A stretch of DNA of 64,000 nt from Avena insularis (GCA_023614405.1 CM042684.1:205102941-205166940), one strand, 5' to 3'; shown: positions 46,306-57,559, counted from the stretch's first letter. Notes: generated from the letters alone by a model not told the origin. Translations and numbers: made by a program.

Positions 46306-47346
46306 TGATGTGGCCCGTCCTACGGACGGTCCTACATCTACACCAACAAGTCCCCCAAGTGGACCCATGACTCGTGCCCGAGCCAAACTCCTACAAGCTA
46401 AGGTTAACTCGCTCCTCTCCTCGTGCCAATTTGATACCTCCTTGGATGGCATGCTACTTCATGCAACTACCATATGCATCATCAGGTACGAAGCTTCGAC
46501 ACATCACCAAGAACCCAAGTATGGAGAACAAGGAGCAGAGCGTGAAGCAGGAGCTGCTGGAGCTGCTCAAAGCGGAGTCTCTGGTCTGCGCACACCGGAG
46601 TCTGCGGCCTCCCAAAGTCTCCGGCCTGAAGACACCGGAGACTCTGGCCCTCCCTCCGGTCTGACCCCCTACACCGGGCCCTGGGACAATCCGAAGGCCC
46701 CTCCAGAGGCTGGTCCGGAGGCTACACCGGATTCTCCGGCCTAGACTGGACTCTCCGGTCCACCACAACGGAGTCTCCGGTCCGATCGACGCCAAGCATG
46801 AAAAGGCCTTTGGGCCTGCGGCCCATGTACCCCTTAGTCCGTCCAGAACATGTCTTTTATTCCTAAAGTACCCCTGTTTAAGTGGCTGGCCTATATATAG
46901 TCCCCCACCTCCATTGTAAACCCTAGGCATGATATTGGAATTAGTGGAAACCCCTTTGTGGATCTATCTAATTCTTGCCTCATGCTCCTTGACTAAGGAG
47001 CACGAATATCCCCAAACCTCATTGGAGTTTGCATGGTGCCTCCGTGTTGTACAAGGCCTTGGCATCGGTGTCCCTTTGCCAAGACGTCAAGATCTCACCA
47101 AGTCTCCCATCTCACCGTGCCGGTTCAAGAGAGAGTCCTCCGCCCGATGCCGATCCTAGGGATTGCGCCGGACTGGTCACCGCCAGCTTAAGATATTGGT
47201 GTGTATCGTGGTTTTATGTGTGTGTTCATTGTGTTCTTCGTGCGTGCGTTCGTCGTGTTCATCCTCTCCTCCTTCCCCCGCACTTCATCCTCGATTTGTA
47301 AGGGAATCGTGAAAGATCGGGCCATCCTAGAGGTTTGCCCTCAACA
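46306..47346 (+). repeat. LTR2, internal LTR of the composite gypsy
   Basis: 1041 bp, preceded by the PPT AAGGGGGGGGGGAGC (46291-46305). Ends CCCTCAACA at 47346 and is followed directly by mid-pol sequence CTACCATAGCGG instead of a PBS. TATA box CTATATATAG at 46891-46900. Palindromes of the CCGGAGTCTCCGG class at 46570-46790, more decayed than in LTR1 and LTR3. It is the 3' LTR of the element whose pol precedes it. Confidence 0.9.
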
Positions 47347-48993
47347 CTACCATAGCGGAAACTTGATGGTGCTCGCCTCAACTATCCAATTTATGATAAA
47401 GAGCTTTTTTCCTTAGTTCGTGTCCTTCAAGTTTGGCAACACTACGTTTGGCCCAAGGAATTTATCATTCATTCCGACCACGAGTCGTTGAAATATCTCA
47501 AAGGCCAAGCTAACTTGAGCAAGAGACACACTAAGTGGGTTGAGTTCATGGAGTCTTTTTCGTACATTGTCAAGTATAAGAAGGGCAAATATAATGTAGT
47601 TGTGGACGCATTGTCTCGCAAACATACAAGCCTTCTTACGAGACTTAAAATAAACGTGTTGGGTCTTGAGGAAATAAAATCTTTGTATGCTTCCGATCCG
47701 TTCTTTGAACCAATTTTTGCAAAGTGCTCCAATGACAAAGGAGTTGATGATTTCTATTTGCAAGAGGGCTTTCTATTTAAACAAAACAAGCTATGCATTC
47801 TGAAGTCATCGCTTAAACTTTTGCTTCTCCAAGAATCTCATGGTGGAGGCCTCATGGGTCACTTTGGCCATAACAAGATATTGGACATGCTCTCCACTCA
47901 CTACTTTTGGCACAAGATGAAGCGCGACGTGGAGTGCTACGTTCAACGATGCACAACATGTGTTCAAGTTAAGTTGCAAGCTAATCCCTATGGTCTTTAT
48001 ATGCCATTGGCTATTCCTCATACACCTTGGTCTGACATTAGCATGGATTTCTTGTTAGGATTGCCTAGATCTAAGCATGGTCATGATTCTATATTTGTTG
48101 TTGTGGATCGCTTTTTCAAAATGGCACACTTCATACCATGCCACAAGACCGACGATGCTTCACATGTTGCAAATCTGTTTTTCAGGGAAATCGTTTGTCT
48201 ACATGGTGTGCCACGAACAATCGTCTCCGACCGCGACGTCAAATTCATGAGCTACCTATGGAAGACCCTCATGGCCAAGCTCGGCGTCAAGCTACTCTTT
48301 TCATCCGCATTGCATCCCCAAACTGATGGTCAAACCGAAGTTGTGAACCGAAGCCTCGGGACTCTCCTTCGTGTGTTGATCAAGAAAAACTTGAAGGATT
48401 GGGAGGAATGCATCCCACATGCCGAGTTCGCCTACAATCGAGCCAAGCACTCAACAACCAAGATGAGTCCATTCATGATCGTCTATGGTTTTGAGCCCCT
48501 CACCGCGCTCGACATCCTACCACTACCTCTCCATGAGCGCACGAACATGGATGTCGAGAAACACGCACAAGCTATGAAGAAGCTTCATGAAGAAACAAGA
48601 GCTACTATCGAACAGCAAGTCCTTTACCAAGCTTCAAGATTAAACAAGGACAAGAAGGAGATGATCTTGGAAGAAGGTGACCTTGTGTGGATACACCTAA
48701 GCAAAGACCACTTCCCAAAGGAACGTGACTCCAAGCTCAAGCCAAGAGGAGATGGTCCCTTCAAGGTCCTCAAGATAATCAACAACAATGCCTACATCAG
48801 CGACATACCAACCTCCAAGTACCTTGCAAGCAATACATTCAATGTCAAGGACCTTTCACCCTACCATGGAGATGTTCAAGATGATAACCATGAAGAGTCG
48901 AGGACAACTCTTTCCCAAGGGGGGGAGCTGATGCGTCCCGTCCTACGGATGCTCCTACATCTACACCAACAAGTCCCCCAAGTGGACCCATGA
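47347..48993 (+). pseudogene. Second, partial pol copy (RNase H end and integrase), mostly intact
   Basis: Begins inside the RNase H domain at the point matching 44747 in the first copy. One base is missing near 47357. From 47488 a frame of 501 codons stays open through the whole integrase (HHCC finger, D-D-E) to the SPYHGD tail, and runs on into LTR3. The stops of the first copy are absent here, and the eight-codon block deleted at 46205 is present ([10 protein letters not shown]). Without RT it is not an active pol. Confidence 0.88.
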
Positions 48994-49944
48994 CTCGTGC
49001 ACGAGCCAAACTCCTACAAGCTAAGGTGAACTCGCTCCTCTCCTCGTGCCAATTTGATACCTCCTTGGATGGTATGCTACTTCATGCAACTATCCTATGC
49101 ATCATCAGGTACGAAGCTTCGACACATCACCAAGCACCAAGGATGGAGAACAAGGAGCAGAGAATGAAGCTGGAGCCGCTGGAGCTGCTCAGACCGGAGT
49201 CTCCAGTCTGTGCACACGGAGTCTCCGGTCCACCAAAGTCTTCGGCCTGAAGACACCGGAGTGTCCGGCCCCACCTCCGGTCTGCCCCCAGAGTCGAGCC
49301 CTAGGACATTCTGAAGGCCCCTCCGGAGGCTGGTCCGGAGACCGACCGGAATCTCCGGCCTAGACCGGAGTCTCCGGTCCGACCGTCGCCAGGCATGAAA
49401 CGGCCTTTGGGCCTACGGCCCATGTACCCCTTAGTCCGTCCAGAACTTGTCTTTTATTCCTAAAGTACCCCTGTTTAAGTGGCTGGCCTATATATAGTCC
49501 GTCACCTCCATTGTAAACCCTAGGCATGATATTGGAATTAGTGGAAACCCCTTTGTGGATCTATCTAATTCTTGCGTCATGCTCCCTGACCAAGGAGCAC
49601 CAATATCCCCAAACCTCGTTGGAGTTTGCATCGTGCATCCGCGTTGTACAAGGCCTTGGCATCGGTGTCTCTTTGCCAAGCCGTCAAGATCTCACCGAGT
49701 CTCTCATCTCGCCGTGCCGGTTCGAGAGAGAGTCCTCCGCCCGACGCCGATCCTAGGGATTGCGCTGGACCGGTCACCGCCGGCGTGAGCTATTGGTGTG
49801 TATCGTGGTTTTGTATGTGTGTGTTCTTCGCGTTCTTTGTGCGTGCGTTCGTCGTGTTCATCCTCCCCTCCTCTCCCTGCACTCCAGCCTCGATTTCAAA
49901 GGGAATCGTGAAAGATCGGGCACCCTAGAGGTTTGCCCTCAACA
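48929..49944 (+). repeat. LTR3 (3' LTR) of the composite gypsy
   Basis: 1016 bp, preceded by the PPT AAGGGGGGGAGC. Starts TGATGCGTCCCG, ends CCCTCAACA, followed by the right TSD GGACA (49945-49949). TATA box at 49488-49497. It lacks one ~25-bp palindrome unit present in LTR1 and LTR2 (between CCGGTCC repeats near 49380), a slippage-type loss. Confidence 0.92.
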
Positions 49945-51100
49945 GGACATATGGTTCAAATTAGAACTAGCACCAAAAAGAATTACGCCAAAAAGATTTA
50001 CAGATATTTTTCTATAATTTTTATAGTGCAATATGCCTTTTATTAAACTCATAAATATTCATACAGTAAACTTGAAATTTTATTTCATAAACAGGTTCTA
50101 CTCTTTCTTGTGATTGCATAGACATATTATTTGCAATTTTCTGAATTGCAGTTATTTTCTTATGAATTTATTATTCAAAAAGAACATTAAACCATTTAAA
50201 TAATCACGACAAATACTTACAGTAAATATCGGATCCAATTGCATAATAATATTCTACATGAAATTATCTTCCATTGGTATATTATTTACAATTTTTGGAC
50301 ATGTTGATATTTTACTATGAATTTTTGAAATCAAAAATATTTTCTAGAATTATTAATTTGAAATCAAAAATATTTCCGACGGACGACGACAGTTACCGGT
50401 GGTCAACGGCGGCGATAGCGGCGGTGAGGTCGACGTCGATGATGGCGATGTTTCTAGTGGTCCTTGGTATCGTCAAAGTAGATGACGGAGTTCAGCTCGT
50501 CCTCGCGGTCACGCACGTGCACTTCCCAGTGCCCTTCACCTCCTAGAACGGCGGCGAACTATGGCTGGTCGTGTACGTCTCTGACGAACTCCGGCGAGAA
50601 ATTGCCAGTGCTACGTTAATCTGAGGAAGGGGAACAAGCTCATAAAGATGCGGCAAAACATGGAGATCAAAATGGAGTAGGGTAGAGGGGCTCGGGTTCT
50701 CTGCATCGACGACAACCTGGACCTTTCGAAGCTCCGACGGTGGCCTTCCGGCGAGATAAAAATCGAGGTCAAAATCCGGCAGTCTGGCGATATTAAATTA
50801 GGAATTTTTTGGGGGATTTCGAAGAGGGGAATCTGGACTATTTATATCTGGAGTTTTCGTGGCAAGGGAGTAAAACAACTGGCCGAAATCGGAGATTTTC
50901 CGGGGTAGTTCGTCATTCAAACGGGATGCGGTACGTACAGAGGTCGGTCTGCGTCCAATGTCTAGAGGTCAGGAAAGACTTAGTGGGCCTAGGCTGTCAG
51001 CAGAAAAAGAAAAGAAACGGAGCCGCTAGCTCGTGCTAGGCGATAGGAAAAGCAGGCCGACGTTGCTAGCTAGCTCGCGCGCGTCCTTTTTTTTACTTAC
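49945..51100 (-). repeat. Unclassified LTR-like sequence, right part (continues from 19150)
   Basis: AT-rich to about 50380, then GC-rich to about 50700. A minus-strand TATA box ATATAAATAG is at 50847-50838, with a plausible leader running left. The right end is not sharp; it may lie near the T-run at 51087-51096. No coding region is supported. If this and 17641-19150 are one LTR it would be about 2.6 kb long. Confidence 0.35.
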
Positions 51101-52042
51101 CTTTTGATGAGGACATCCCTACGGTTGATACAACCGTTGCATCTACAATCTCACTTCCTCACGTTTCACAATTTCAAGGATCTCTCACAAGAGCTTGTGC
51201 ACACCAACTAAATTATCAGGTACTTTCGTTTTTAGGAACTATTTCTAATATTCATGAGAATATGATGCTATCTAAATCAGATGTGTGTATGTTACTTAGG
51301 AATGATAGGCCTAGCATGGATGAGAGGGACAAGCATTGGAGCATGATCATGCATGGAGATGATGGCAGCAATCGTGTGAGGATCCAGGATGACGTTGCAA
51401 GTGAAGATTTCAGAACTTTGAAGCCACCATAATAAAAAGATGAAGACATGGACGAACTAGAGAGCTACACACTTCAAATTTTCGTCCATGTGATTAGATG
51501 GTGTTGTGTCACCTTTAAATATGGGCCAAGCTCATGTAATTTTCGTCCAAATAAAGGGGCTGAACTTTTAGAGTCCGTATAGTGGAGGAAACTGGCTTGG
51601 AGATGGATTTTGACCTCCTCCCCAAGGCTGGCCGAAATTCCCTTCTGTTCCTCCATATATACTCCCATTAGGTCATCGTTTAGACTCGGATTTTGTTTAG
51701 TAAAAGACTTAGCCACGAGCTACTCTTCGCCATAGGCACAAGTGTCAAACCGACCTTTTGTACTACGCACAGACAGAATCCCACCTCTTCAATAAAGCTT
51801 TCATCTATATTCGCAATATCTTGATTGCATCTATAATTCTTGCTGGTTCTTCGATGGCTTGCAGGGATTGATCCTCGTGATCAGGTTGATCTAGCTCTCG
51901 CGTGATCAATAGCCTCGGAAGTTGGTGTATCGATTGCTAAGGGGCAACGTCTCGCACGTTTGTAGTCGGATCGTCAACGTCGACCTCCACCATGATCGAC
52001 AGATATCGTCTCATCGAAAGATCGGGCACCTTTACCCTATCA
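51100..52042 (+). repeat. Putative 5' LTR and upstream flank of a further gypsy element
   Basis: The 3' end ...GAAAGATCGGGCACCTTTACCCTATCA at 52042 resembles the end of the composite gypsy LTRs and is followed by a PBS. TATA-like CATATATACTCC is at 51652-51663. The LTR start could not be placed; 51200-51450 is the likely zone. A perfect 11-bp inverted repeat (ACATGGACGAA / TTCGTCCATGT, 51446-51456 and 51481-51491) lies in that zone. No gene seen. Confidence 0.5.
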
Positions 52043-54025
52043 AGTGATATCAGATTTCGGGTTTCTCGGTGAGATCTTACAGTTTTCGTAGTTTAGATTA
52101 CATCTGTTCTTCTTCCTATAAACCATAAAAAGCCAACAAATTAGGGTTAGATCCGTATCCTAGAAACACTTTCGGGCCTATTGCATCGTTTATTTTCAGT
52201 ATTTGCTTTGTTGAGTTCTAGTCTGCATCGTCGTGTCCAGTGCTGGTTTTAGATCTAGATCTTTAGAGTTTCGAGTTCTGGTCACAATCATCACCACCGC
52301 CACCACCGATTCCGCCATCACCACCGATTCCGCTATCACCACCGACATACACTTTCTACAACACTACACCCACATACCGCCTCCGACACCACATATCCTT
52401 GTTCCAGTCCAGTTAGGTTTGTTTTTGTTTTCCTATTCGTGCTATCCATCATTGTAGATTCGATCCGAGTTGCAACTTGATCCGAGTTCCAGAAAGTTTC
52501 GGCCAGAAGGGAAGAGGAGGGGAGAGCAAAAAAAACTGGCCTATACTGTTTTTAGGCTTCTAGGATCGTTTTGAGCTATACGCCATTATAGTGAGAAAAA
52601 ATTTGGCGTCTGCACGCTTTCCAGAGCAGTTTCGTGCAGTTTTCGGAAATTTCAAAAACAAATCTTGAGCCTATCCTGATATTCCACTTTGCTGATCGTT
52701 TTGAGACACTTTCCATACTAGTGATTTGCGCCTCATTCGTGCGCTGTTCAGAGCACTGGTGCCTGTTGCTTTTCGGTGTCACGGCGTGACTCGTAGTGTT
52801 CTAGGATCGCATCTCTAGCTTGGGATAGTCTAGGACCAGCACAGTACCGTCGTGGAGCTGTTATTCAACCTTGCATTGTTGTTTTGAAATTGTGTCTACA
52901 GATATTGCAGCCACCCAAAACTCCACATATTGCTACACCGTGCGTTGACACCACCTAGCAATTGCTCTATTCAATCTTTCTGAAGCTTGATCACGACGGT
53001 TGCTGCTCATCACCTGCTGCAGGGTAAGAATGGGTAAGAGCCTTGGTTTGCTTGACAGATTAAGCGCTTTCCACCACTGTTCCTGTTGTATCTCTATTAT
53101 ATGCCTGTGCTTTTTGCGTACTAATCATGCTACCAGAAAACACCGAGACACAGCCACTGGAGGGTGAAGCCTTGCAAGCTCACGTCACCACACTTTTGGC
53201 TGACCATATGCAGGATGTGGACAAGCGTTTTACTGACACGATGGTGCCGACTCGCGGGGCTCCTACACCGCACTTGTTGGGACGTGCACGGTGCATTCTT
53301 AAACATCCGACGCAAACTTCGTCAAGGTGCCGCTACTGCTGCTGGCTTTTCAGGAGCTACTAGGCGTACTGCAGGCCCGTGATGCTTAGTTGGATGATTA
53401 TTAAGGGGAAGATGAGGACGAGGGCGAGTACGCGGACGACTTCATAGTTGATCAGCCAGCTGGTCGTCCTAGGCAATACAATCCCCACATTCACCGACCA
53501 CCCCCTTTTCCATTGGTACGTGATGATGACCATGTTGCTAAATTGAAATTAAATGTTCCTACATTTAATGGTCGCTATAATCCTGATGCATACCTCTCTT
53601 GGGAATTAGAATTAGTCCAGCGTTTTGCATGCTTAAATTATCCCGAGGATAGACATGTTAGTGCTGCTACTTGTGAGTTCACTAGTTTTGCTTTCATATG
53701 GTGGTCTGAATATTGTCGTGCTAATCATGCTAATCCAATCACTACGTGGGATGCTTTAAAACATGCTATGCGTATTCATTTTGTTCCACCATATTATCAG
53801 CGTTCCATGCCTTCCAAATTAGCACGTCTAGATGAAGGCAAAAATTCTGTAGAGGATTACAATCAGGAGTTGCAAACTGGCATCCTGCGTTGTGGTATAG
53901 AGGAGGATAATGAAGCATTAATGGCACGATTCGTAGGTGGATTAAATAAGAAAATTCAGACCATTATTCGATATAAATCTTATCACACTATTACTCATTT
54001 GTTCCATCTTGCTTGCAATGCTGAA
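52043..54025 (+). pseudogene. gag: PBS, leader and interrupted gag of a second plus-strand gypsy element
   Basis: A PBS-like TGATATCAGATT is at 52045-52056. The leader to ~53120 is non-coding and includes a CACCACCGATTCCGC(T/C)ATCA short tandem repeat at 52285-52345. gag opens at 53127 (MLPENTETQPLEGEALQAHV). It changes frame in the middle, and from about 53410 reads through the retrotransposon gag domain: VPTFNGRYNPDAYLSWELE, FIWWSEYCRAN, MRIHFVPPYYQRSMPSKLAR, VEDYNQELQ. It is cut at 54025 by the Copia LTR. The gag is clearly different from that of the composite gypsy. Confidence 0.8.
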
Positions 54026-55301
54026 TGTTGAAATGGATCATATGGGTACCTAGAGGGGGGGGGTGAATAGGTGCTACACCGATTTTTAATTCTTTTTCAA
54101 TTTTAGGTAGCACAAAGGGTAAATTCTCTAGACAAACTATTAGGTGGAATTTCCCTATATGCAAACCTATCTACTAGCGAGTAAAGAGCGAGTGGAAGAG
54201 GAACGAGTAAACCGAAGTGAAGCACGCGGAGACACAGGATTTGTTTGACCGCAGTTCTTCCTTGTTAAGGGAAGTACGTCTGCGTTGGAGGGGTGGGCGG
54301 TACTAAGACCACCACGCCACAAAAGGCCTCACCCTGTTCTCCGATGGATCTTGCCACAAAAGGCCTGATCCACCTTCCACTATAGGTACCCTTCGAGGCG
54401 GGCACCGGCGCCTTTACACAACTAGCGCGGCAACAACTCCACAACAACTTGGAGGCTCCCGAAATGACAACAAGCTGCCACAAGAACAAACTTATCAAAT
54501 ACAATAAGCAAGATCTAGGTATTGACAAGAATACTAGATCAGGGATTTCTCCAAGTGAATGGAGAGGAGTTGAAGCGCTTGATTCTTGATGATGATGATG
54601 AACTTCTCCTCCTTCAATTCCACCAAAGAACAAGACCTTCGGGTGATTCAAGTGGGAGATCGAGAACGAGAGCTCTTGCATAATGTCTGGTCAATTTTGA
54701 ATGAATCAAGGATTTTGAACGTTGGGGCAGAAGGGGTATTTATACCCCCCTTCAAAAACCAGCCGTTGCACACTTTGGGGGCTGGATTATCCGGCCTGGG
54801 GAAAACACCACCCCAGACTCGGAATATCTGGCAGAAAGTCCGACCCCTAGGGGTGAGACGCGCCGAGCTTGCCCTTGATCAACTTCTGGGGGCCGGATTA
54901 TCCGGTCATATGTGAGGGCCGGATTATCCGGCCTGGGGAGGAAAAGCCGCCCCAGTTCGGATTTTCTGGGAGAAAATCCGACCGGATACCGTGCGACGCG
55001 CCTTGGCCCCTTTTGCTCGAAAACTGGGGGCCGGATTATCCGGCCCGTATGACACCCGGATTATCCGGCCTGGGAGGAAAAACCGCCCCAGTTCGGATTT
55101 TCCGGAAGAAAATCCGACCGGGTACCGAGCGACGCGCCTTGGCTTCCTTTGAGAGATGAGGTAGGCCGGATTATCCTGCCCTTGGTGGGGCGGATTATCT
55201 GGCCCCCCTCAAAACTTCCTGCACACTTAGCGCACATGAATAGTCTCCATAGTATTGTTATCTAACACGCAAAACATAGGAAAACATGAAATGTTCTTTC
55301 A
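54026..55301 (-). repeat. 3' LTR of the Sirevirus-like Copia, with CCGGATTATCCGG palindromes
   Basis: 1276 bp. On the minus strand it starts TGAAAGAACATT at 55301, next to PPT CCAAAAAGGGGGAGAT, and ends CCATTTCAACA at 54026. TATA box GGTATAAATACC at 54747-54736. Upstream of it (54781-55204) lie at least seven copies of GGCCGGATTATCCGGCC or close variants, and two hairpins built on CGGATTTTC...GAAAATCCG (54958-54980 and 55094-55116). Confidence 0.85.
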
Positions 55302-55829
55302 ATCTCCCCCTTTTTGGTATTAGATGACATTATCAGGATTTGCAGGAGAAAGAGACAAGACAAACAGTGATAACTATGAAAGAGACTCCCCCTCAATATG
55401 TGCATAATTGAGTTTTGCATTGAAATACAAATGTACACAAATAGGTGAGTCTATTCCATAGACATATGAGCAATAAACACATACCACCGAAGTAGAGAGT
55501 AGGCATCCTTGACATGCTTGACATAAGTCACAATTATTACCGGATAACCATTATGAGTGCGCCTTCCGTGATAAACCTCCAACAATAGGATATGAATAGA
55601 TAGATCCATAAGCATAATCCATGATAATAAATCCACAGGCATAATCCAGACAACCACAAATAGACAAAGTTCAACGCTAAATGGGCATAAGCAAGAAATA
55701 ATGAATAGAAAAGTGCAAGTGCTTATGCCCGACCCATGCAAATCCACAGACATCCTAATAGAACTACTTCTCCCCCTTTGGCATCAAGACACCAAAAAGG
55801 GAGAAGAGCGATGCTAGCGCCCCATGGGA
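55302..55829 (-). promoter_or_regulatory. Region between accessory ORF and 3' LTR with repeated PPT-like tracts
   Basis: Three purine tracts on the minus strand: AAAGGGGGAGAAGTA (55782-55768), TTGAGGGGGAGTCT (55398-55385) and AAAAAGGGGGAGAT (55315-55302). The last abuts the LTR and is the likely functional PPT. Multiple PPT copies are a known feature of Sireviruses. No coding sequence. Confidence 0.75.
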
Positions 55830-57559
55830 TCACTCGTAGTCCTCGTCCTCGTCCTCTTCTTCATTCTCTTCCTCATCCTCATCTTCAAGATCCTCAGTGT
55901 CACCTTCCTCATATTCATCATCAGCAGCAGGCGCAGAGGGGAACAAGTGACGCTCCAGCTCACCATAGTTTAGCCCAAAGGAAGAGTTCCACCGAGCATA
56001 CGGAGTGGGAGGTGTAGGAGCCGGAGGAGCACCCGAAGCACCGGACACGTGGTGGAGAATGAGCTGCTGGGAGTGAGCCAACTCATGGCACTGCTTGTAT
56101 GCCTCGTACCGACCCTTGCGTGTGTCCACGCCCATGCAGAGAATGTGACGCTGGAACCAGTTCAGCTGCTTGATCTCACGTGCAACGGGAGGCATAGGGG
56201 GCCTGCGAGCATCCCTCATGAGACCCTCAGGAGCAGAGGAGGGGTGAGAGGTCTTCCGAACCTTGTTGTATATCTTCTTGGCCTTGTGCATCGAGTCGAT
56301 GTGAAACTCCTCAGTAGGAAGCAGGTGACGGATGAGCAGCATAATGTAGGGCGCATAGGGAATGGACAGACGGTTGAACATAGCATCACATAACTCATGG
56401 TAAATGAAGTCCATCACATCCAGCCTGTACTGTACTGACTCGTCCTCGCAGGAGGCAACCTCATGAGAAAATTGAAGTAGATGAACAAGGTGACCAAGGA
56501 TGCTGTCATTGTTGCCCCCACTCGGTGTAAAAGAGTCACGGAAGAGACCCACCAATGCAGCATAGCTGGGAGCAAGACCAGCCACAGTACCCACAATGCC
56601 ATTGTCCACAGTGCAAGGGGAGAGAGCAGCATCCTTGCTGGGCTTCAGCTGAGTGATGATGCGGTGGCCACTGGCTCTATCTCTACTGCGGAAGGAGTAC
56701 CCCAGAACCTCAGCAAACACGTGAAAATCAGCAGTCATGGGCCTGCCATGAGTCATCCACTTCATAGTGCGACGCTCATCCCCACAAATCACCAAAGTGG
56801 AGAAGAACTGCTTCACCACCTCAGAGTCCAAAGCTTCAGCAAGTACCAGTGGGTGCATAGGCCTAATGTTCAGCCTGGCATAGATGTCTTCATTGACCCC
56901 CTTCTGTTCTTCACACCAAAAGCGGGTATCCCCCAGCTTATCATCACGAGGGAGCTCAGCAAACAAGTCACGGTGACGGATGGCAGAAAAGGAGACCGCA
57001 TCCAAAGCCCTGTAGTTGATCTTGGGCTCCTTGCCCTTCCTCTTGGACACCCCCTTCCTAGTCCGCTTTGATTGTTCATCCATGCGCCTCTCTTCGTTCT
57101 TCCTTCTCCTCAATTCAACTTCGTCCACTAGGTTACCTTGTCCGTCGTCCCGAAAGTATCTTGAGCGAGGACGGCGCTTGTAGGTCTTGGGAACACCGGA
57201 ACCACCTGTGAGGAGAATAAGGGCAATAGCAAGGGGATAAGCATACACACAAGTCCAGGAGAGAGCATGGAAAAAGTAGTCAAAAGTTCAGAGGACAAAA
57301 CTACTCAATGCATACACCAGAGTGAAACTGAAGCAGAATCGAATCTGTTAGGCCGGATTATCCGGCCTGCCAAGGGGCGGATAATCCGGCCCTGGCAGAA
57401 ATTTTCGATTTCACCTAGATTGAATGTAAAAAGTAGATCGGGCCTAGAAACTGCAAGACTACAATTTCTATGCGAAAACACATCCTTCTAGACAACGTTC
57501 CACCCAACAAGATACACATCTAGCCAAAGATGTGGAGAGAGGGAGTTACCCTCACTCAT
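55830..57559 (-). CDS. Accessory (env-position) protein of the Sirevirus-like element, spliced
   Basis: My gene model has a 10-nt first coding exon (57559-57550, ATGAGTGAGG), a GTAACT donor, a 344-nt intron and an acceptor CTCCTCACAG ending at 57206. Exon 2 (57205-55830) runs in frame to the stop, giving 461 residues starting MSEGGSGVPKTYKRRPRS. The N-terminus is basic with KRTRKGVSKRKGKEPK. The middle (VVKQFFSTLVICGDERRTMKWM, ADFHVFAEVLGYSF) resembles the 'putative plant transposon protein' domain of grass proteins, from memory. The last ~30 residues are nearly all Asp/Glu. No transmembrane segment is evident in the spliced form, so it is env-like by position only. Unlike gag-pol it has no disabling change, which may mean recent activity or chance. 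Confidence 0.65.

Larger units (their letters stand above)
19151..49944 (+). mobile_element. Composite Ty3/gypsy retrotransposon with three LTRs and three nested insertions
   Basis: Order on the plus strand: LTR1 (19151-20191), PBS, leader, gag-protease, RT, RNase H, integrase, PPT, LTR2 (46306-47346), a second partial pol (47347-48928), PPT, LTR3 (48929-49944). Nested in it are Cassandra (20781-21540), G1 (24508-43153) and, inside G1, G2. Without these the element is about 11.4 kb. The domain order PR-RT-RH-IN is that of Ty3/gypsy. The integrase tail has no chromodomain that I can see and the frame runs on into the LTR. Confidence 0.9.

Noticed and set aside
50274..50546. Coding frame in the GC-rich part of the unclassified LTR-like sequence
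   Set aside because: Short, no domain, and antisense to the apparent LTR promoter.
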